Assembly: GCA_934654835.1 (NCBI GenBank)
Contig: CAKUGY010000002.1
Coordinates: forward strand, 124,001-188,000
Direction of reading: 5' to 3'
Origin: an uncultured Collinsella sp.
GTDB lineage: Bacteria > Actinomycetota > Coriobacteriia > Coriobacteriales > Coriobacteriaceae
DNA length: 64,000 bases
Shown here: positions 24,929 to 33,557 of the stretch, piece by piece
Layout: the number at the start of each line of letters is the position of its first letter
Numbering within the stretch: position 1 is the first letter of the stretch
Translations under genes and position numbers: made by a program
Notes under the pieces: generated by a model
Told to the model about the DNA's origin: nothing
What the model saw: the letters and a program-made list of their open reading frames with translations, nothing else
Database searches by the model: none

Positions 24929-25224
24929 TCTCAATCTGTAACAGTTGGGACCGAAAAACTCGACCAGATGTTACAGATCGAGATTGTGCAGGTGGCCCGT
25001 GCGATATGTCTCGATCTGTAACGGGTAGGGGCAGAAAACTCAGCTAGATGTTACAGATTTAGATTGAGGGGATGGGACTGCGCGTTTATCTCATTCTGTA
25101 ACAGGTAGACGGTCAAAAGTGGGCTACATGTTACAGATCGAGATTTTGTTGGAACGGTCCTCGGGTTTGTCTCGATCTGTAACAGTTGGGACCGAAAAAC
25201 CGTTCAAGATGTTACAGACCGAGA
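24929..25224. repeat. Tandem array of four 55-bp hairpin units on an 80-bp period
   Basis: Units 24929-24983, 25009-25063, 25089-25143 and 25170-25224 repeat every 80, 80 and 81 bp. Each has conserved 15-base ends (TCTCRATCTGTAACA and TGTTACAGATYGAGA) that pair, and 25 variable bases whose inner pairs change together (TGG/CCA, TAG/CTA, TAG/CTA, TTG/CAA). Spacers of 25-26 bp are also loosely related (start TTGTG or TTTTG, end GTTTG or similar). The array fills the gap between the convergent LacI gene and the second lacG terminator. Confidence 0.85.
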
Positions 25225-25251
25225 CAAACGCCCCGCCGTCAGCCCGCCCAA

Positions 25252-25299
25252 AACCAAAAAGCCGGGGGCGGCGCGTTGTGTGACGTGCCGCCTCCGGCT
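25252..25299 (-). terminator. Terminator of the second lacE-lacG operon
   Basis: On the minus strand AGCCGGAGGCGGC pairs with GCCGCCCCCGGCT (one mismatch), followed by TTTTTGGTTTTGG. Confidence 0.88.
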
Positions 25300-25353
25300 A
25301 GAGAAATGGGGAGCAGGTTATGTGCGCGGGACGATCCCGCTGGCTGCGAGTCG

Positions 25354-26793
25354 CTAGTCCAGACGACGGGTCTCGGCAACGTGCTTGTACCAGTAGGCGC
25401 TTGCCTTGGGCGTGCGCTTCTGGGTCTCAAAGTCAACGTAGAAGAAGCCGTAGCGCTTGTTGTAGCCGTTGGTCCAGGAGAACTGGTCCTGCAGGCTCCA
25501 CAGGAAGTAGCCGCCCACGTTGACGCCGACCTCCATGGCCTTGAGCAGCCAGCGCAGGTGCTGCTCGATGTAGTCGATGCGCGGCTGGTCGTCCACAAAG
25601 CCGTCCTTGTAGGGGTCCTTGTAGCCCATGCCGTTCTCGGTGATGAAGATCTGCTTGTAGTTGGGGTAGCGCTGCTTAATGTAGACGAGCAGGTCGAACA
25701 GGCCCTCGGGGTAGATAATCCAGTCCCAGTCGGTGGTGGGAATGCCGGGCTTGTTCACGTGCTCGCCAATGCCCTTGACGCGCCAACGGCCGGTGCCCTT
25801 CTCGCCCGTACCGTTGTGGTGCAGGTCGTTCTCGCCATCGTAAGCCTTGAGGAAACGGCACTGGTAGTTGTTAACGCCCAGGTAGTCGTTGTAGAGCGCA
25901 GCCTCGCGCATGATCTCGAGGTCCTCGTCCAGGATCTCGATGGTGCCGCCCGAGACGGCGGCCAGGCGGTTAGCGCACTCGAGCGTGTCGGGCGCGTAGT
26001 CGCCGCGGAAGGTGGCGTCGAGCAGGAACTGGTTCTGCAGCACGTGCTCGTTGTTGGCTGCCTTGATGTCGGCAGGGTCGTTCTCGTTGAGCGGGTACTT
26101 AAACTCCAGCGATTGGATGACGCCGATCTTGCCCTTAAAGCCGCCGTTGTGGAAGGCGAGCACTGCCTTGGCGTGGGCGAGCATCATGTTGTGCTCGCAC
26201 TGGAAGGCCTCGGCCAGATGCGCCTTAACACCGCCGGGGAAGGTGCCCTCGATGTAGGTGTTGGACGCGTCGGCCCAGATCTCGTTAAAGGTGAACCAGT
26301 AGGTCACCTGGTCGGCGTACTCCTTAAAGCAGAAGGTGGCAAAGTCCACAAAGGCGTCGATGGTCTCGCGGTTGAGGAAGTCGCCCTTCTCAAAGAGGGG
26401 GAGCGGCGTATCGAAGTGGTGCAGCGTGACGAACGGCTCGACGTGATGCTTGTGGCACTCGGCGAAGAGGTCGTGGTAGAACTGCACGCCCTCGGGGTTG
26501 ATCTCGCCGGTGCCGTTGGGGAAGATACGGCTCCAGGCGATGGAGAGACGGATGCCGTTGATGCCGAACTCTTCGCACAGCTCCAGGTCGACGGGATACT
26601 GGTTGTAGAAGTCGGAAGCGGGATCGGGGGAGAAGCGGCCCTGGGTCTCCAAGAAGTCGTCCCAGGCAACCTTGCCCTTACCGTGAGTGCGGGTCTCGCC
26701 CTCTACCTGGTAGGCAGCGGTGGCGCCGCCAAAGACAAAGTCCTCGGGAAACTGCGCGGGCGGGTTGGTGACGCTGGCGGGGTTAACGGACAT
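25354..26793 (-). CDS. 6-phospho-beta-galactosidase/glucosidase paralogue (GH1)
   Basis: About 479 aa. Strongly similar along its whole length to the first LacG: ATAAYQVEGETRTHGKGK, TFNEI with the acid/base Glu, FITENG with the nucleophile, and SWTNGYNKRYG for phosphate binding. Local differences, such as IWADASNTYIEGTFPGG after the acid/base region, may alter the aglycone site. ATG 26793 is chosen because GGA lies nine bases upstream; ATG 26811 has no ribosome site. Downstream of its own lacE paralogue, so the pair probably serves a second phospho-beta-glycoside or lactose under other control. Confidence 0.87.
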   Translation of the reverse strand: MSVNPASVTNPPAQFPEDFVFGGATAAYQVEGETRTHGKGKVAWDDFLETQGRFSPDPASDFYNQYPVDLELCEEFGINGIRLSIAWSRIFPNGTGEINPEGVQFYHDLFAECHKHHVEPFVTLHHFDTPLPLFEKGDFLNRETIDAFVDFATFCFKEYADQVTYWFTFNEIWADASNTYIEGTFPGGVKAHLAEAFQCEHNMMLAHAKAVLAFHNGGFKGKIGVIQSLEFKYPLNENDPADIKAANNEHVLQNQFLLDATFRGDYAPDTLECANRLAAVSGGTIEILDEDLEIMREAALYNDYLGVNNYQCRFLKAYDGENDLHHNGTGEKGTGRWRVKGIGEHVNKPGIPTTDWDWIIYPEGLFDLLVYIKQRYPNYKQIFITENGMGYKDPYKDGFVDDQPRIDYIEQHLRWLLKAMEVGVNVGGYFLWSLQDQFSWTNGYNKRYGFFYVDFETQKRTPKASAYWYKHVAETRRLD

Positions 26794-26966
26794 GATAAAG
26801 GATCCAATCATTTGAATAATGAAAACGATGCAGTAGGAGTCAAAGTCAGCGAGCGGCGTCCAGGCGAGTCAGATTGCCCCGAAACAAGACGGCGCTGACC
26901 TTGTGGTCGCGCCGCCGAAGTTGAGCGGCAATCTGGCCGGCTGGGCGCCGCGCAGCGTCGAGCCGG

Positions 26967-26988
26967 CCGCTGTTCGTTAGAACAGCGG
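26967..26988 (-). other. Intercistronic hairpin between lacE and lacG (copy 2)
   Basis: CCGCTGTTC (26967-26975) pairs perfectly with GAACAGCGG (26980-26988) directly after the second lacE stop, with no T tract. Confidence 0.5.
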
Positions 26989-26989
26989 A

Positions 26990-28762
26990 CTAAAGGGAGA
27001 GCTGCTCACTCACGAAGGCGAGAGACTTGTCGCCGTTCTGGGAGAGCTCGATGTACTGCTTGCCGCGGCAGGCGACGCACTTGTTGCCCACGCGCTCGCA
27101 GTCCTTCTGCAGGTCGGCGAGGTAGCTCGCGGCCTGCGGGGCCAGGACGACCAGGTCATAGTCGGGGAGCATATCCACGTGGTTGCCATAGGCGTCGGCA
27201 GCGGTCTCCAGGTCGATACCGCGCTCCTTGGCGGCCTTGGCCAGCGCGTTGGCGAGCAGGCCCGAGGTACCGCCGCCCTGGCAGAGCACGAGCACGCGCT
27301 TGCCGTTAAGGTCACTGGCGGCCGTGGCCTCGGCGGCGGGGGCTGCAGCGGCGGGGGCGTCGGTCTTCACGGCCTCGGCAGCGGCGCCGTCGGCAACGCT
27401 CTTGGCATCGGCCTTGCCCTGGAAGGCGTCGTTGAGCTTGGCAGCCTTCTCGGCGTTCTTGGCGGCGAGCTCCTCCTGGGAGATCTCGGCCTCCTCGGCG
27501 CACTTCTGGGCGTCATAGGCACGGAAGAACGGATAGTACAGAAGGAAGTCGACGACCAGGATGACGGCGAGCATCACAAAGGCGAGTGACTGGAAGCCCA
27601 GGCCCATGATGGTGCCGATGGGGCCGGGAACGGTCCAAGGCAGGGTGTACATAAAGCCGTTCATGCCCAGGAAGTCGATAAAGACCTTGAGGATCCAGAC
27701 GTTGGCGATCGGGGCAAAGACAAACGGGACAAAGAAGACGGGGTTGAGTACGATGGGCGCGGCGAACAGCAGCGGCTCGTTGACGGCGAAGCAGACCGGG
27801 ACGATGGAGGCCTTACCGACCGCACGCATCTCCTGGGACTTAGCCAGGAAGCAGAACATGAAGACGAGGACGAGCGTGGCGCCGGTGCCGCCCATGCAGA
27901 CGACGAAGTACTGGGCGCCCTGCGTCAGGACGGCAGAAGCGTGCTGACCGGCCTGGTAAGCAGCCAGGTTGTCGGTCATGTTGGCAACGAGGGCGGCGGC
28001 GATGGCAGGCTCGACGATCGAGGGGCCGTGGACACCGACGAACCAGAAGAGGCTCATGGCGCCGTAGATCACAGCGAGGCCGATGTAGCCGTCGGCGGCG
28101 GTGAACAGGGGCTGGAACACCTGGATGACGCCCTGGGCAAAGCAGAAGCCAAAGGCAGAGCGGAAGACGATGTCAAAGACCCAAAAGACGGTGATGCAGA
28201 CGGAGAAGGGGATGATGTCCTTAAAGGTCTGCGAGATGTTAGGCGGAACCTGCTCGGGCATCTTGACGGTGATGTTGCGCTTAATGAAGAACTTGTAGAT
28301 GATGCCGGTCACAAACGCAGCGATGAAGGCGGTCAACAGGCCCTTGGAGCCAAGGTAGGTGGTGTTGAAGCCGCTGGCAGCGTCCGTGGAAATGGTGTCG
28401 CTCGAGAGCAGCAGGAAGCCGATGATGGCCGCGCACATGCAGGAGATGAAGTTGATCTGGTTGTTCTTGGGCAGGTCACGGTTCTGAGCGTCGGCGAAGT
28501 GCTTGGCGGTGGTGGCGGCGCAGGCGATGGCCAGGATGCCCATGGAGTAGTTGTAGCACTTCCACAGGGCGTTGTTGATGTCATCGGGCCAGTAGAAACC
28601 CCAGATGTTGGGGACCGAGGCCACCAGGCAGAAGATGGACGAGAAGATGATGATGGGGATGACGGAGATAAAGCCGTCGCGGATCGCCTTGAGGTACTTG
28701 TTGCGGGCGATCGCGTTGAAAAGGGGCTGGCCCTTTTCGATGGTGGCGATGAGTTGCTCCAT
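26990..28762 (-). CDS. PTS lactose/cellobiose-family EIICB permease, second copy
   Basis: 590 aa. Same layout as the first LacE: IIC membrane domain starting PLFNAIARNKYLKAIRDGFI, the GVHGPSIVEPAI segment, a linker rich in Ala and Lys, and a C-terminal IIB with VLVLCQGGGTSGLL carrying the phosphorylatable Cys494. TAGGAGC seven bases before ATG 28762 sets the start. First gene of the second lacE-lacG operon; divergent from its own LacI regulator. Sequence divergence from copy 1 suggests an old duplication or separate acquisition with a shifted substrate. Confidence 0.9.
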   Translation of the reverse strand: MEQLIATIEKGQPLFNAIARNKYLKAIRDGFISVIPIIIFSSIFCLVASVPNIWGFYWPDDINNALWKCYNYSMGILAIACAATTAKHFADAQNRDLPKNNQINFISCMCAAIIGFLLLSSDTISTDAASGFNTTYLGSKGLLTAFIAAFVTGIIYKFFIKRNITVKMPEQVPPNISQTFKDIIPFSVCITVFWVFDIVFRSAFGFCFAQGVIQVFQPLFTAADGYIGLAVIYGAMSLFWFVGVHGPSIVEPAIAAALVANMTDNLAAYQAGQHASAVLTQGAQYFVVCMGGTGATLVLVFMFCFLAKSQEMRAVGKASIVPVCFAVNEPLLFAAPIVLNPVFFVPFVFAPIANVWILKVFIDFLGMNGFMYTLPWTVPGPIGTIMGLGFQSLAFVMLAVILVVDFLLYYPFFRAYDAQKCAEEAEISQEELAAKNAEKAAKLNDAFQGKADAKSVADGAAAEAVKTDAPAAAAPAAEATAASDLNGKRVLVLCQGGGTSGLLANALAKAAKERGIDLETAADAYGNHVDMLPDYDLVVLAPQAASYLADLQKDCERVGNKCVACRGKQYIELSQNGDKSLAFVSEQLSL

Positions 28763-28796
28763 GCATAGCTCCTAAGAGTCGGTGGGTTAGCAACGA

Positions 28797-28959
28797 TGGT
28801 AACGTTTGGACCTTGTTTGCCAAAATGTTGACGTTGCCATTTTGTGACACAAAAAAAGACGCGAACCGGTGGCCCCTGTGCCTGTGGACCGTCGATTCCT
28901 TGCGCGTAAACGTTTGAGCCGCCCGGTGGCTCTGTGTTTGCACAATGGCAACGTTAACA
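28797..28959. promoter_or_regulatory. Multiple LacI-type operators for the second lacEG operon
   Basis: TGTTGACGTTGCCA (28826-28839) and its inverse-like TGGCAACGTTAACA (28946-28959) are about 120 bp apart; TGGTAACGTTTGGA at about 28797 and GTAAACGTTTGAG near 28904 look like weaker relatives. All share a central ACGTT. Spaced pairs of this kind allow looping by a LacI tetramer between the lacE and LacI promoters. Confidence 0.65.
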
Positions 28960-28996
28960 TTTGAGCGACAAAAGCCGTTCGGGGATGCAGGATTGT

Positions 28997-29007
28997 CGGT
29001 GAACGGT
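28997..29007. promoter_or_regulatory. Recurrent ACCGTTCAC motif upstream of the second LacI gene
   Basis: CGGTGAACGGT, in reverse ACCGTTCACCG, matches the shared catabolic-promoter motif in nine of its bases. Confidence 0.35.
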
Positions 29008-29118
29008 AGGTTTTGGGTGGTGAGCGTATGGCGGGGGAGGCGTTGGATATACTTGGAGGCGTTCATTTTGTCTGTTGGGATGCTCGTGATGGCATCGTTG
29101 ACATAGAAAGATCGACCT

Positions 29119-30123
29119 ATGGCGGCTGTTAAAAAATCGGTATCCGTTAAGGACGTGGCACGCCTTGCGGGCGTCTCGGAGCAGACGGTCTCGCGCACCG
29201 TGCACGATTCGCCCAGCGTGCGCCCCGAGACCAAGGAGCGCGTGCGTGCCGCCATGCGCGAGCTCGGGTATCGACCCAACTTTGCCGGCCGGTCGCTGCG
29301 CCGCGGCAAGTTCAAGACCGTCGGCGTCGCCATGTTCAACATCACCGGTACCGGAAACCTCGACCGCATGGAGGGTTTTGCTGCCGCGGCCGACAAACAC
29401 GGCTATGCCATCACTCTTACTAAAGTAGATGGACATCCCTATACCCTCGAGAGTGCGTCGTCGCGCATGAGTGCGCTGCCGGTGGACGGCATGGTCGTGA
29501 TAATGAACCGTATGCCGGCAGACTTTGGCACCTTTGAGCCGCTGCCCGGCATGCAGACGGTGCTCGTTACCATGCTGGAGCATCCGCTGTGCTCGACGGT
29601 CGACAACGACCAGTTCGATTGCTCGCGCCAAGTGGTCGAGTACCTGCTGGGGCAGGGGCACAAAAACGTGCACTTTATCTCGTGCCCCGAGCGCTCGCTT
29701 TCGGGCATGCAGCGCGAGGAGGGCTGGCGCGAGACGTTGCGCGCGCATGGCATTGAGCCGCCGCGGCTTGTTCGTGGCGACTGGACGGCGCAGAGTGGAT
29801 ATGCCGCCGGGCAGGCATTGGCGGACGATCCGAGCTGCACGGCTATCTATGCTTCGAACGATGCCATGGCCTATGGCTGCATCCGCGGGCTCGAGTCGCG
29901 CGGGAAGCGCGTGCCCGAGGACGTGAGCGTGGTGGGCGTTGACGATAGCCTGGGCGATATCGTGCCCGATCGTCGCTTGACTACGGTGCGCTTTGATAAC
30001 AAGCGCGTTGGCATGTGGGCGGTCGACAAGATTGCCGGCGCCGAGGACGTCGTGGCCGGCGTGGAGCATATGCTGATCCCCGGTGTGCTCGTCGAGGGCG
30101 ATACGGTACGCAGTCTGCGCTAG
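29119..30123 (+). CDS. LacI family transcriptional regulator (second lac operon)
   Basis: 334 aa. Helix-turn-helix and hinge SVKDVARLAGVSEQTVSRTVHDSPSVRPETKERVRAAMRELGYRPNFAGRSLRRG, then the sugar-binding fold with AIYASNDAMAYGCIRGLESRGKRVPEDVSVVGVDDSLGD. Highly like the other two LacI regulators in this window, pointing to a local gene family. Divergent from the second lacE-lacG operon with several ACGTT-centred operators between. The IIA gene follows 214 bp downstream and has its own promoter region. Confidence 0.92.
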   Translation: MAAVKKSVSVKDVARLAGVSEQTVSRTVHDSPSVRPETKERVRAAMRELGYRPNFAGRSLRRGKFKTVGVAMFNITGTGNLDRMEGFAAAADKHGYAITLTKVDGHPYTLESASSRMSALPVDGMVVIMNRMPADFGTFEPLPGMQTVLVTMLEHPLCSTVDNDQFDCSRQVVEYLLGQGHKNVHFISCPERSLSGMQREEGWRETLRAHGIEPPRLVRGDWTAQSGYAAGQALADDPSCTAIYASNDAMAYGCIRGLESRGKRVPEDVSVVGVDDSLGDIVPDRRLTTVRFDNKRVGMWAVDKIAGAEDVVAGVEHMLIPGVLVEGDTVRSLR

Positions 30124-30183
30124 GGTGCGGACCTGTTTGGGTCGCCATTAATTGTGTTCGATATTGTTCAGAATAGTTTAAAA

Positions 30184-30215
30184 ACCGTTCACGGGTGAAA
30201 ATCGACCGTTCATAG
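30184..30215. promoter_or_regulatory. Two ACCGTTCA motifs upstream of lacF
   Basis: ACCGTTCACGG (30184-30194) and ACCGTTCATAG (30205-30215) are 21 bp apart, two helical turns. GTTC-rich sequence around them resembles the lacA upstream region. Confidence 0.45.
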
Positions 30216-30337
30216 CTTCAAATTGCGTTTTGGATTGTTCTTTTTTGTTTGAATGTTAATGTTTCTGGCATACACAACGCAGCGCGTATGCCCGGACGCG
30301 ATGCTCTCCATTGGTTCATATGTGAAAGGAACGCAAT

Positions 30338-30676
30338 ATGGCAACCAAAGAAGAAATCTCGATGGTTGGATTCGAGATCGTCGCATACGCGGGTGACGCC
30401 CAGACCGACCTGCTCGCTGCACTCGATGCTGCCCGTGAGGGTGACTTTGAGAAGGCCGAGCAGCTGCACAAGGATGCCAGCGATGCGCTCATCGGTGCTC
30501 ACGACACGCAGACCAAGCTGCTTTCGCAGGAGGCCGGCGGCGGCGAGATGGAGATGACCTTCATCATGGCTCACGCTCAGGACACCCTTATGACCACCAT
30601 GATCCTGGAGAAGCAGACACGCTTTACCATCGATGCCTACAAGCGCATCGCCGATCTCGAGGCCAAGCTCGCCTAA
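30338..30676 (+). CDS. lacF: PTS lactose/cellobiose-specific IIA protein
   Basis: 112 aa, the standard length. The all-helical lactose IIA fold is recognisable from VGFEIVAYAGDAQTDLLAAL, ALIGAHDTQTKLL and FIMAHAQDTLMTTM, whose His is the phosphorylation site. It passes phosphate from HPr to the IIB domains and is the only lactose-type IIA in the window, so it probably serves both LacE proteins. GAAAGGAACGC precedes ATG. Confidence 0.94.
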   Translation: MATKEEISMVGFEIVAYAGDAQTDLLAALDAAREGDFEKAEQLHKDASDALIGAHDTQTKLLSQEAGGGEMEMTFIMAHAQDTLMTTMILEKQTRFTIDAYKRIADLEAKLA

Positions 30677-30704
30677 CGAGCCCCCACAACCAAGTCCCCT
30701 TCCA

Positions 30705-30740
30705 AAAGCCCTGTCGCAACCCGCGGCAGGGCTTTTCTGT
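30705..30740 (+). terminator. Terminator of lacF
   Basis: AAAAGCCCTGTCGC pairs with GCGGCAGGGCTTTT (one mismatch) around AACCC. Confidence 0.85.
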
Positions 30741-30749
30741 CCCTCAGCC

Positions 30750-30820
30750 TAAGTTGCGGTGAAATAGGGACTGAAGGGGGCTTCTAACAGCAAAAACAGT
30801 CCCTATTTCACCGCAACTTA
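30750..30820. repeat. Perfect 24-bp inverted repeat element
   Basis: 30750-30773 and 30797-30820 are perfect 24-base inverted repeats, starting TAAGTTGCGGTGAAATAG, around a 23-base centre. It lies right after the lacF terminator and before the next promoter. It codes for nothing and has no T tract. Confidence 0.75.
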
Positions 30821-30895
30821 TTCAGCGCTGTTGGATATTTTGCTTCGTGGGTATACTTTCATCCGCAATACAGGCCGGACTGAGGAGGTATCCAA

Positions 30896-31927
30896 ATGCC
30901 GGACAATGGATCGATTCAAAAGAAAGGCGCGCATGAGATGGCTCACGGGCGCCCTGTCCAAATAACCGAGCATACGACAGTGACCGAGCTGCAACCCAGC
31001 CTGTCCGATGTCGTGTGTGCAAACAAAAAGTTGCAGATCGGGTTCATCGTTGCGCTCGTGCTACTGGCGCTTCTGTCGGGCTTTGTCGCTCGTCCGCATT
31101 TTGCCGACACCAAGACCTGGGACTCAACTATCGAGGTCATCGACCAAAAGAAGGGCAACGTTTTGGCGCTCACGACGTCGTGCGTTGCGCTGTCTGCGGG
31201 CATCACCGCGCTGCCGGGTGACACGGGAACACCGGTCGCCGAGCAGCTGGCACAGCTTTCGGGAAATCTGGGCATCGTGCTCGCCGTGCTCTACCTCGAG
31301 AAATACTTGCTTACTATATTGTGGTCGGTGGGCCTGGGCATCCTGATCCCATTCTCGCTCATACTCTTTGCGGTGTCGCTTGGCATTCACGGGCGCTGGA
31401 GCACCAGCGCCGTCCTGCGCCGCGTGGCAACGCGCGTGCTGGTGGTCGCTATGATCGGCATGGCGTTGGTGCCCGCGAGCGTGTGGGTGTCGCAAAAGGT
31501 CGATGAGACGTATCGGGTGAGCATCGAACAGGCCGAGCAAAAGGCGGCCGACGCAGCGGAGAAGACCGACGCCACGGAGAAATCGACCGACGCCAGCTCC
31601 AAAACAAGCAAGAAAAAGTCCGAGACCACGGAGTCCAAGAACGTACTTGAGCAGTTGACCGATGGGGCATCGAGCCTGGTCACGTCGGTGACCAGCGGCG
31701 CCAAGCAGATGACCGACGAGATCGTGCAGCAGGTGACCGACCTGATCGAAGGTGTCATCGTGATGATTGTGACTTCGTGCGTGATTCCGCTGCTGGTGCT
31801 TGCTGCATTCTTGTGGCTTGGGCATACGCTGCTGGGGATCGATATCTCTGGCCCGACGAATTATCTGACGGGTCGTTTTCTGAGTGCCCCCTCCAAGCAC
31901 GCCAAGAAGGGCGGGCAGACTGAGTAA
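30896..31927 (+). CDS. Membrane protein of unknown function
   Basis: 343 aa. Predicted segments: one helix at ~47-65 (IGFIVALVLLALLSGFVA), a short exported loop, two helices at ~125-165 (LAVLYLEKYLLTILWSVGLGILIPFSLILFAVSL), one at ~180-200, a long Lys/Ser/Thr-rich hydrophilic stretch (~210-290), and a last helix at ~293-318. No family recognised. GAGGAGG seven bases before ATG 30896 gives a firm start. A possible -10 TATACT lies at about 30854. It stands alone between two lac genes and has its own terminator. Confidence 0.75.
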   Translation: MPDNGSIQKKGAHEMAHGRPVQITEHTTVTELQPSLSDVVCANKKLQIGFIVALVLLALLSGFVARPHFADTKTWDSTIEVIDQKKGNVLALTTSCVALSAGITALPGDTGTPVAEQLAQLSGNLGIVLAVLYLEKYLLTILWSVGLGILIPFSLILFAVSLGIHGRWSTSAVLRRVATRVLVVAMIGMALVPASVWVSQKVDETYRVSIEQAEQKAADAAEKTDATEKSTDASSKTSKKKSETTESKNVLEQLTDGASSLVTSVTSGAKQMTDEIVQQVTDLIEGVIVMIVTSCVIPLLVLAAFLWLGHTLLGIDISGPTNYLTGRFLSAPSKHAKKGGQTE

Positions 31928-31963
31928 ACGGCAAAGCGAGTATTGAAAGATCGAACCGTAAGA

Positions 31964-31998
31964 AGGGCGGCCGAGATGCGTTCTCGGTCGCCCTTTTT
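31964..31998 (+). terminator. Terminator of the membrane protein gene
   Basis: AGGGCGGCCGAG pairs with CTCGGTCGCCCT (one mismatch) and is followed by TTTTTG. Confidence 0.88.
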
Positions 31999-32051
31999 GT
32001 TGAGCGCGTGACCGTCCATGCCTCCGTCAGGCCCAAACGGTCAACAAACAC

Positions 32052-32139
32052 CCGTGAACGGTAATTGTTCAAAAAAGAACAAAGATTAACAAATAGTTGT
32101 TGCAGTTGCTGTTCGAATGTGTTCAAATAAACATGAACA
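32052..32139. promoter_or_regulatory. lacA upstream operators
   Basis: CCGTGAACGGT (32052-32062) is the shared catabolic motif. TTGTTC-AAAAAA-GAACAA (32065-32082) is a perfect inverted repeat just after it. A further TGTTCA...TGAACA pair spans 32120-32139. The TGTTCA half-sites resemble LacR/DeoR-type operators, and the DeoR regulator at 42.6 kb is a candidate binder. Confidence 0.5.
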
Positions 32140-32233
32140 GTGAAGAACCGCACATTCAGATGCCCGGACCTGAACGCGATTCAACACTTCCAAACAGAAA
32201 CTACGCACCTGCGTATCTCTCAAGGAGGATGTC

Positions 32234-32662
32234 ATGAGGGTTGTAATCGCTTCCGATGCCGACGGCATGTCGATGAAGGAGTCCATCAAGGAGATGCTCA
32301 TCGCCGACGGTCACGAGGTCGTCGACTATTCCGAGACCCCTGCCGCGGACTTTGTCGATTCCGCGACCGCCGTCGCCAAGGACCTGCTGGAGCACAAGGA
32401 TTCCCAGGGCTTTGCCTTCGATAAGTACGGCGTCGGCTCCTATATGGCCGCCGTCAAGATGAAGGGCATGGTCGTCGCCAACATTTCCGACGAGCGCTCC
32501 GCCTACATGACCCGCGAGCACAACGGCTCGCGCATGGTCACCATGGGCCCGGGCGTTGTGGGCACCGAGGTCGCCAAGAAGATCGCCCGCGAGTTCCTGC
32601 GCGCCCAGTACGCCGGCGGTCGTCACCAGATCCGTGTCGACATGCTCAACAAGATGGCCTAA
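32234..32662 (+). CDS. lacA: Galactose-6-phosphate isomerase subunit LacA
   Basis: 142 aa. RpiB/LacAB fold: VVIASDADGMSMKESIKEML at the start, VVDYSETPAADFVDSA, FDKYGVGSYMAAVKMKGM, and ANISDERSAYMTREHNGSRM. With LacB it converts Gal-6-P to tagatose-6-P, the first specific step of the tagatose pathway. AAGGAGG precedes ATG 32234. Followed 63 bases later by lacB; both subunits are needed for activity. Confidence 0.95.
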   Translation: MRVVIASDADGMSMKESIKEMLIADGHEVVDYSETPAADFVDSATAVAKDLLEHKDSQGFAFDKYGVGSYMAAVKMKGMVVANISDERSAYMTREHNGSRMVTMGPGVVGTEVAKKIAREFLRAQYAGGRHQIRVDMLNKMA

Positions 32663-32725
32663 CGAGAGCCACCGAGAACTCGAACTTCTACCTCAACTTG
32701 TGAATTCAGACGAAAGGACGTTCTG

Positions 32726-33250
32726 ATGAAGAAGACCATCGCAATCGGTTGCGACCATATCGTTACGGACGAGAAGATTTATCTGGCCGACCGCCTGGAG
32801 CAGGCCGGCTACCAGGTGCTCGACTGCGGTACCTACAGCCACAGCCGCACGCACTATCCCATTTACGGCAAGGCCGTGGGCGAGGCTGTTGCCAGCGGCA
32901 AGGCCGACTTTGGCGTGGCCCTGTGCGGCACCGGTATCGGCATCACCAACGCTGTCAACAAGGTTCCCGGCGCCCGTTGCGCCCTGGTCCGCGACATGAC
33001 CTCTGCCCTGTATGCCCGTCGCGAGCTCAACGCCAACATCGTGGGCTTTGGCGGCAAGATCACCGGCGAGTTCCTGATGGCCGACATCATGCTCGCTTTC
33101 CTGGAGGAGCCCTACGAGAAGACTCCCGAGCACGACGCCCTGATCGCCAAGATCGACGCCTGCAACAAGGCCGACGCCGAGGCTCAGGCTGACCCGCACT
33201 TCTTTGACGAGTTCCTCGAGAAGTGGGACCGCGGCGAATACCATGATTAA
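32726..33250 (+). CDS. lacB: Galactose-6-phosphate isomerase subunit LacB
   Basis: 174 aa. KKTIAIGCDHIVTDEKIYLADRLEQ opens the fold, with HYPIYGKAVGEAV, the active-site segment GVALCGTGIGITNAVNKVPGARCAL (catalytic Cys region), and NANIVGFGGKITG. It forms the heteromeric isomerase with LacA. GAAAGGACG precedes ATG. The 307 bp after it hold a hairpin (GGCGTTT...AAACGCC near 33260-33278) but no gene. Confidence 0.95.
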   Translation: MKKTIAIGCDHIVTDEKIYLADRLEQAGYQVLDCGTYSHSRTHYPIYGKAVGEAVASGKADFGVALCGTGIGITNAVNKVPGARCALVRDMTSALYARRELNANIVGFGGKITGEFLMADIMLAFLEEPYEKTPEHDALIAKIDACNKADAEAQADPHFFDEFLEKWDRGEYHD

Positions 33251-33557
33251 TTGGGTTCCGGCGTTTTAACAAACGCCGGACCGGCCGACGCTGCGAAGCC
33301 ATCTGGCGGGCAATCTGCCGTTCAGCTTCGACGGCATGACCAGAAGGTCAATGCCGTCTCGCTTCACGGCACCTTGCCTCGCCAGCTGGCTTCTCGCTGA
33401 CGTTGGGGTGACTTGTGGGGTCGCTTTGGTTGTTGCGATGCTGCGTTTGGCGTTTTAACAAGTCCGTTGACGGCTCGCGTTTCTGTGAGGGGGCGCGGGC
33501 CGGTTTTCTATCAGCCCCACTGACTCGGCGGGCTGGCGTACGAAAGGGAAGGCTCCT

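Noticed and set aside
24929..25224. CRISPR array
   Set aside because: The spacing is regular, but the repeated units are 55 bp with variable centres, the spacers are related to each other rather than unique, and no cas genes are present.
25186..26898. 570-aa plus-strand open frame opposite the second lacG
   Set aside because: It is a shadow of a full GH1 gene and begins inside the hairpin repeat array.
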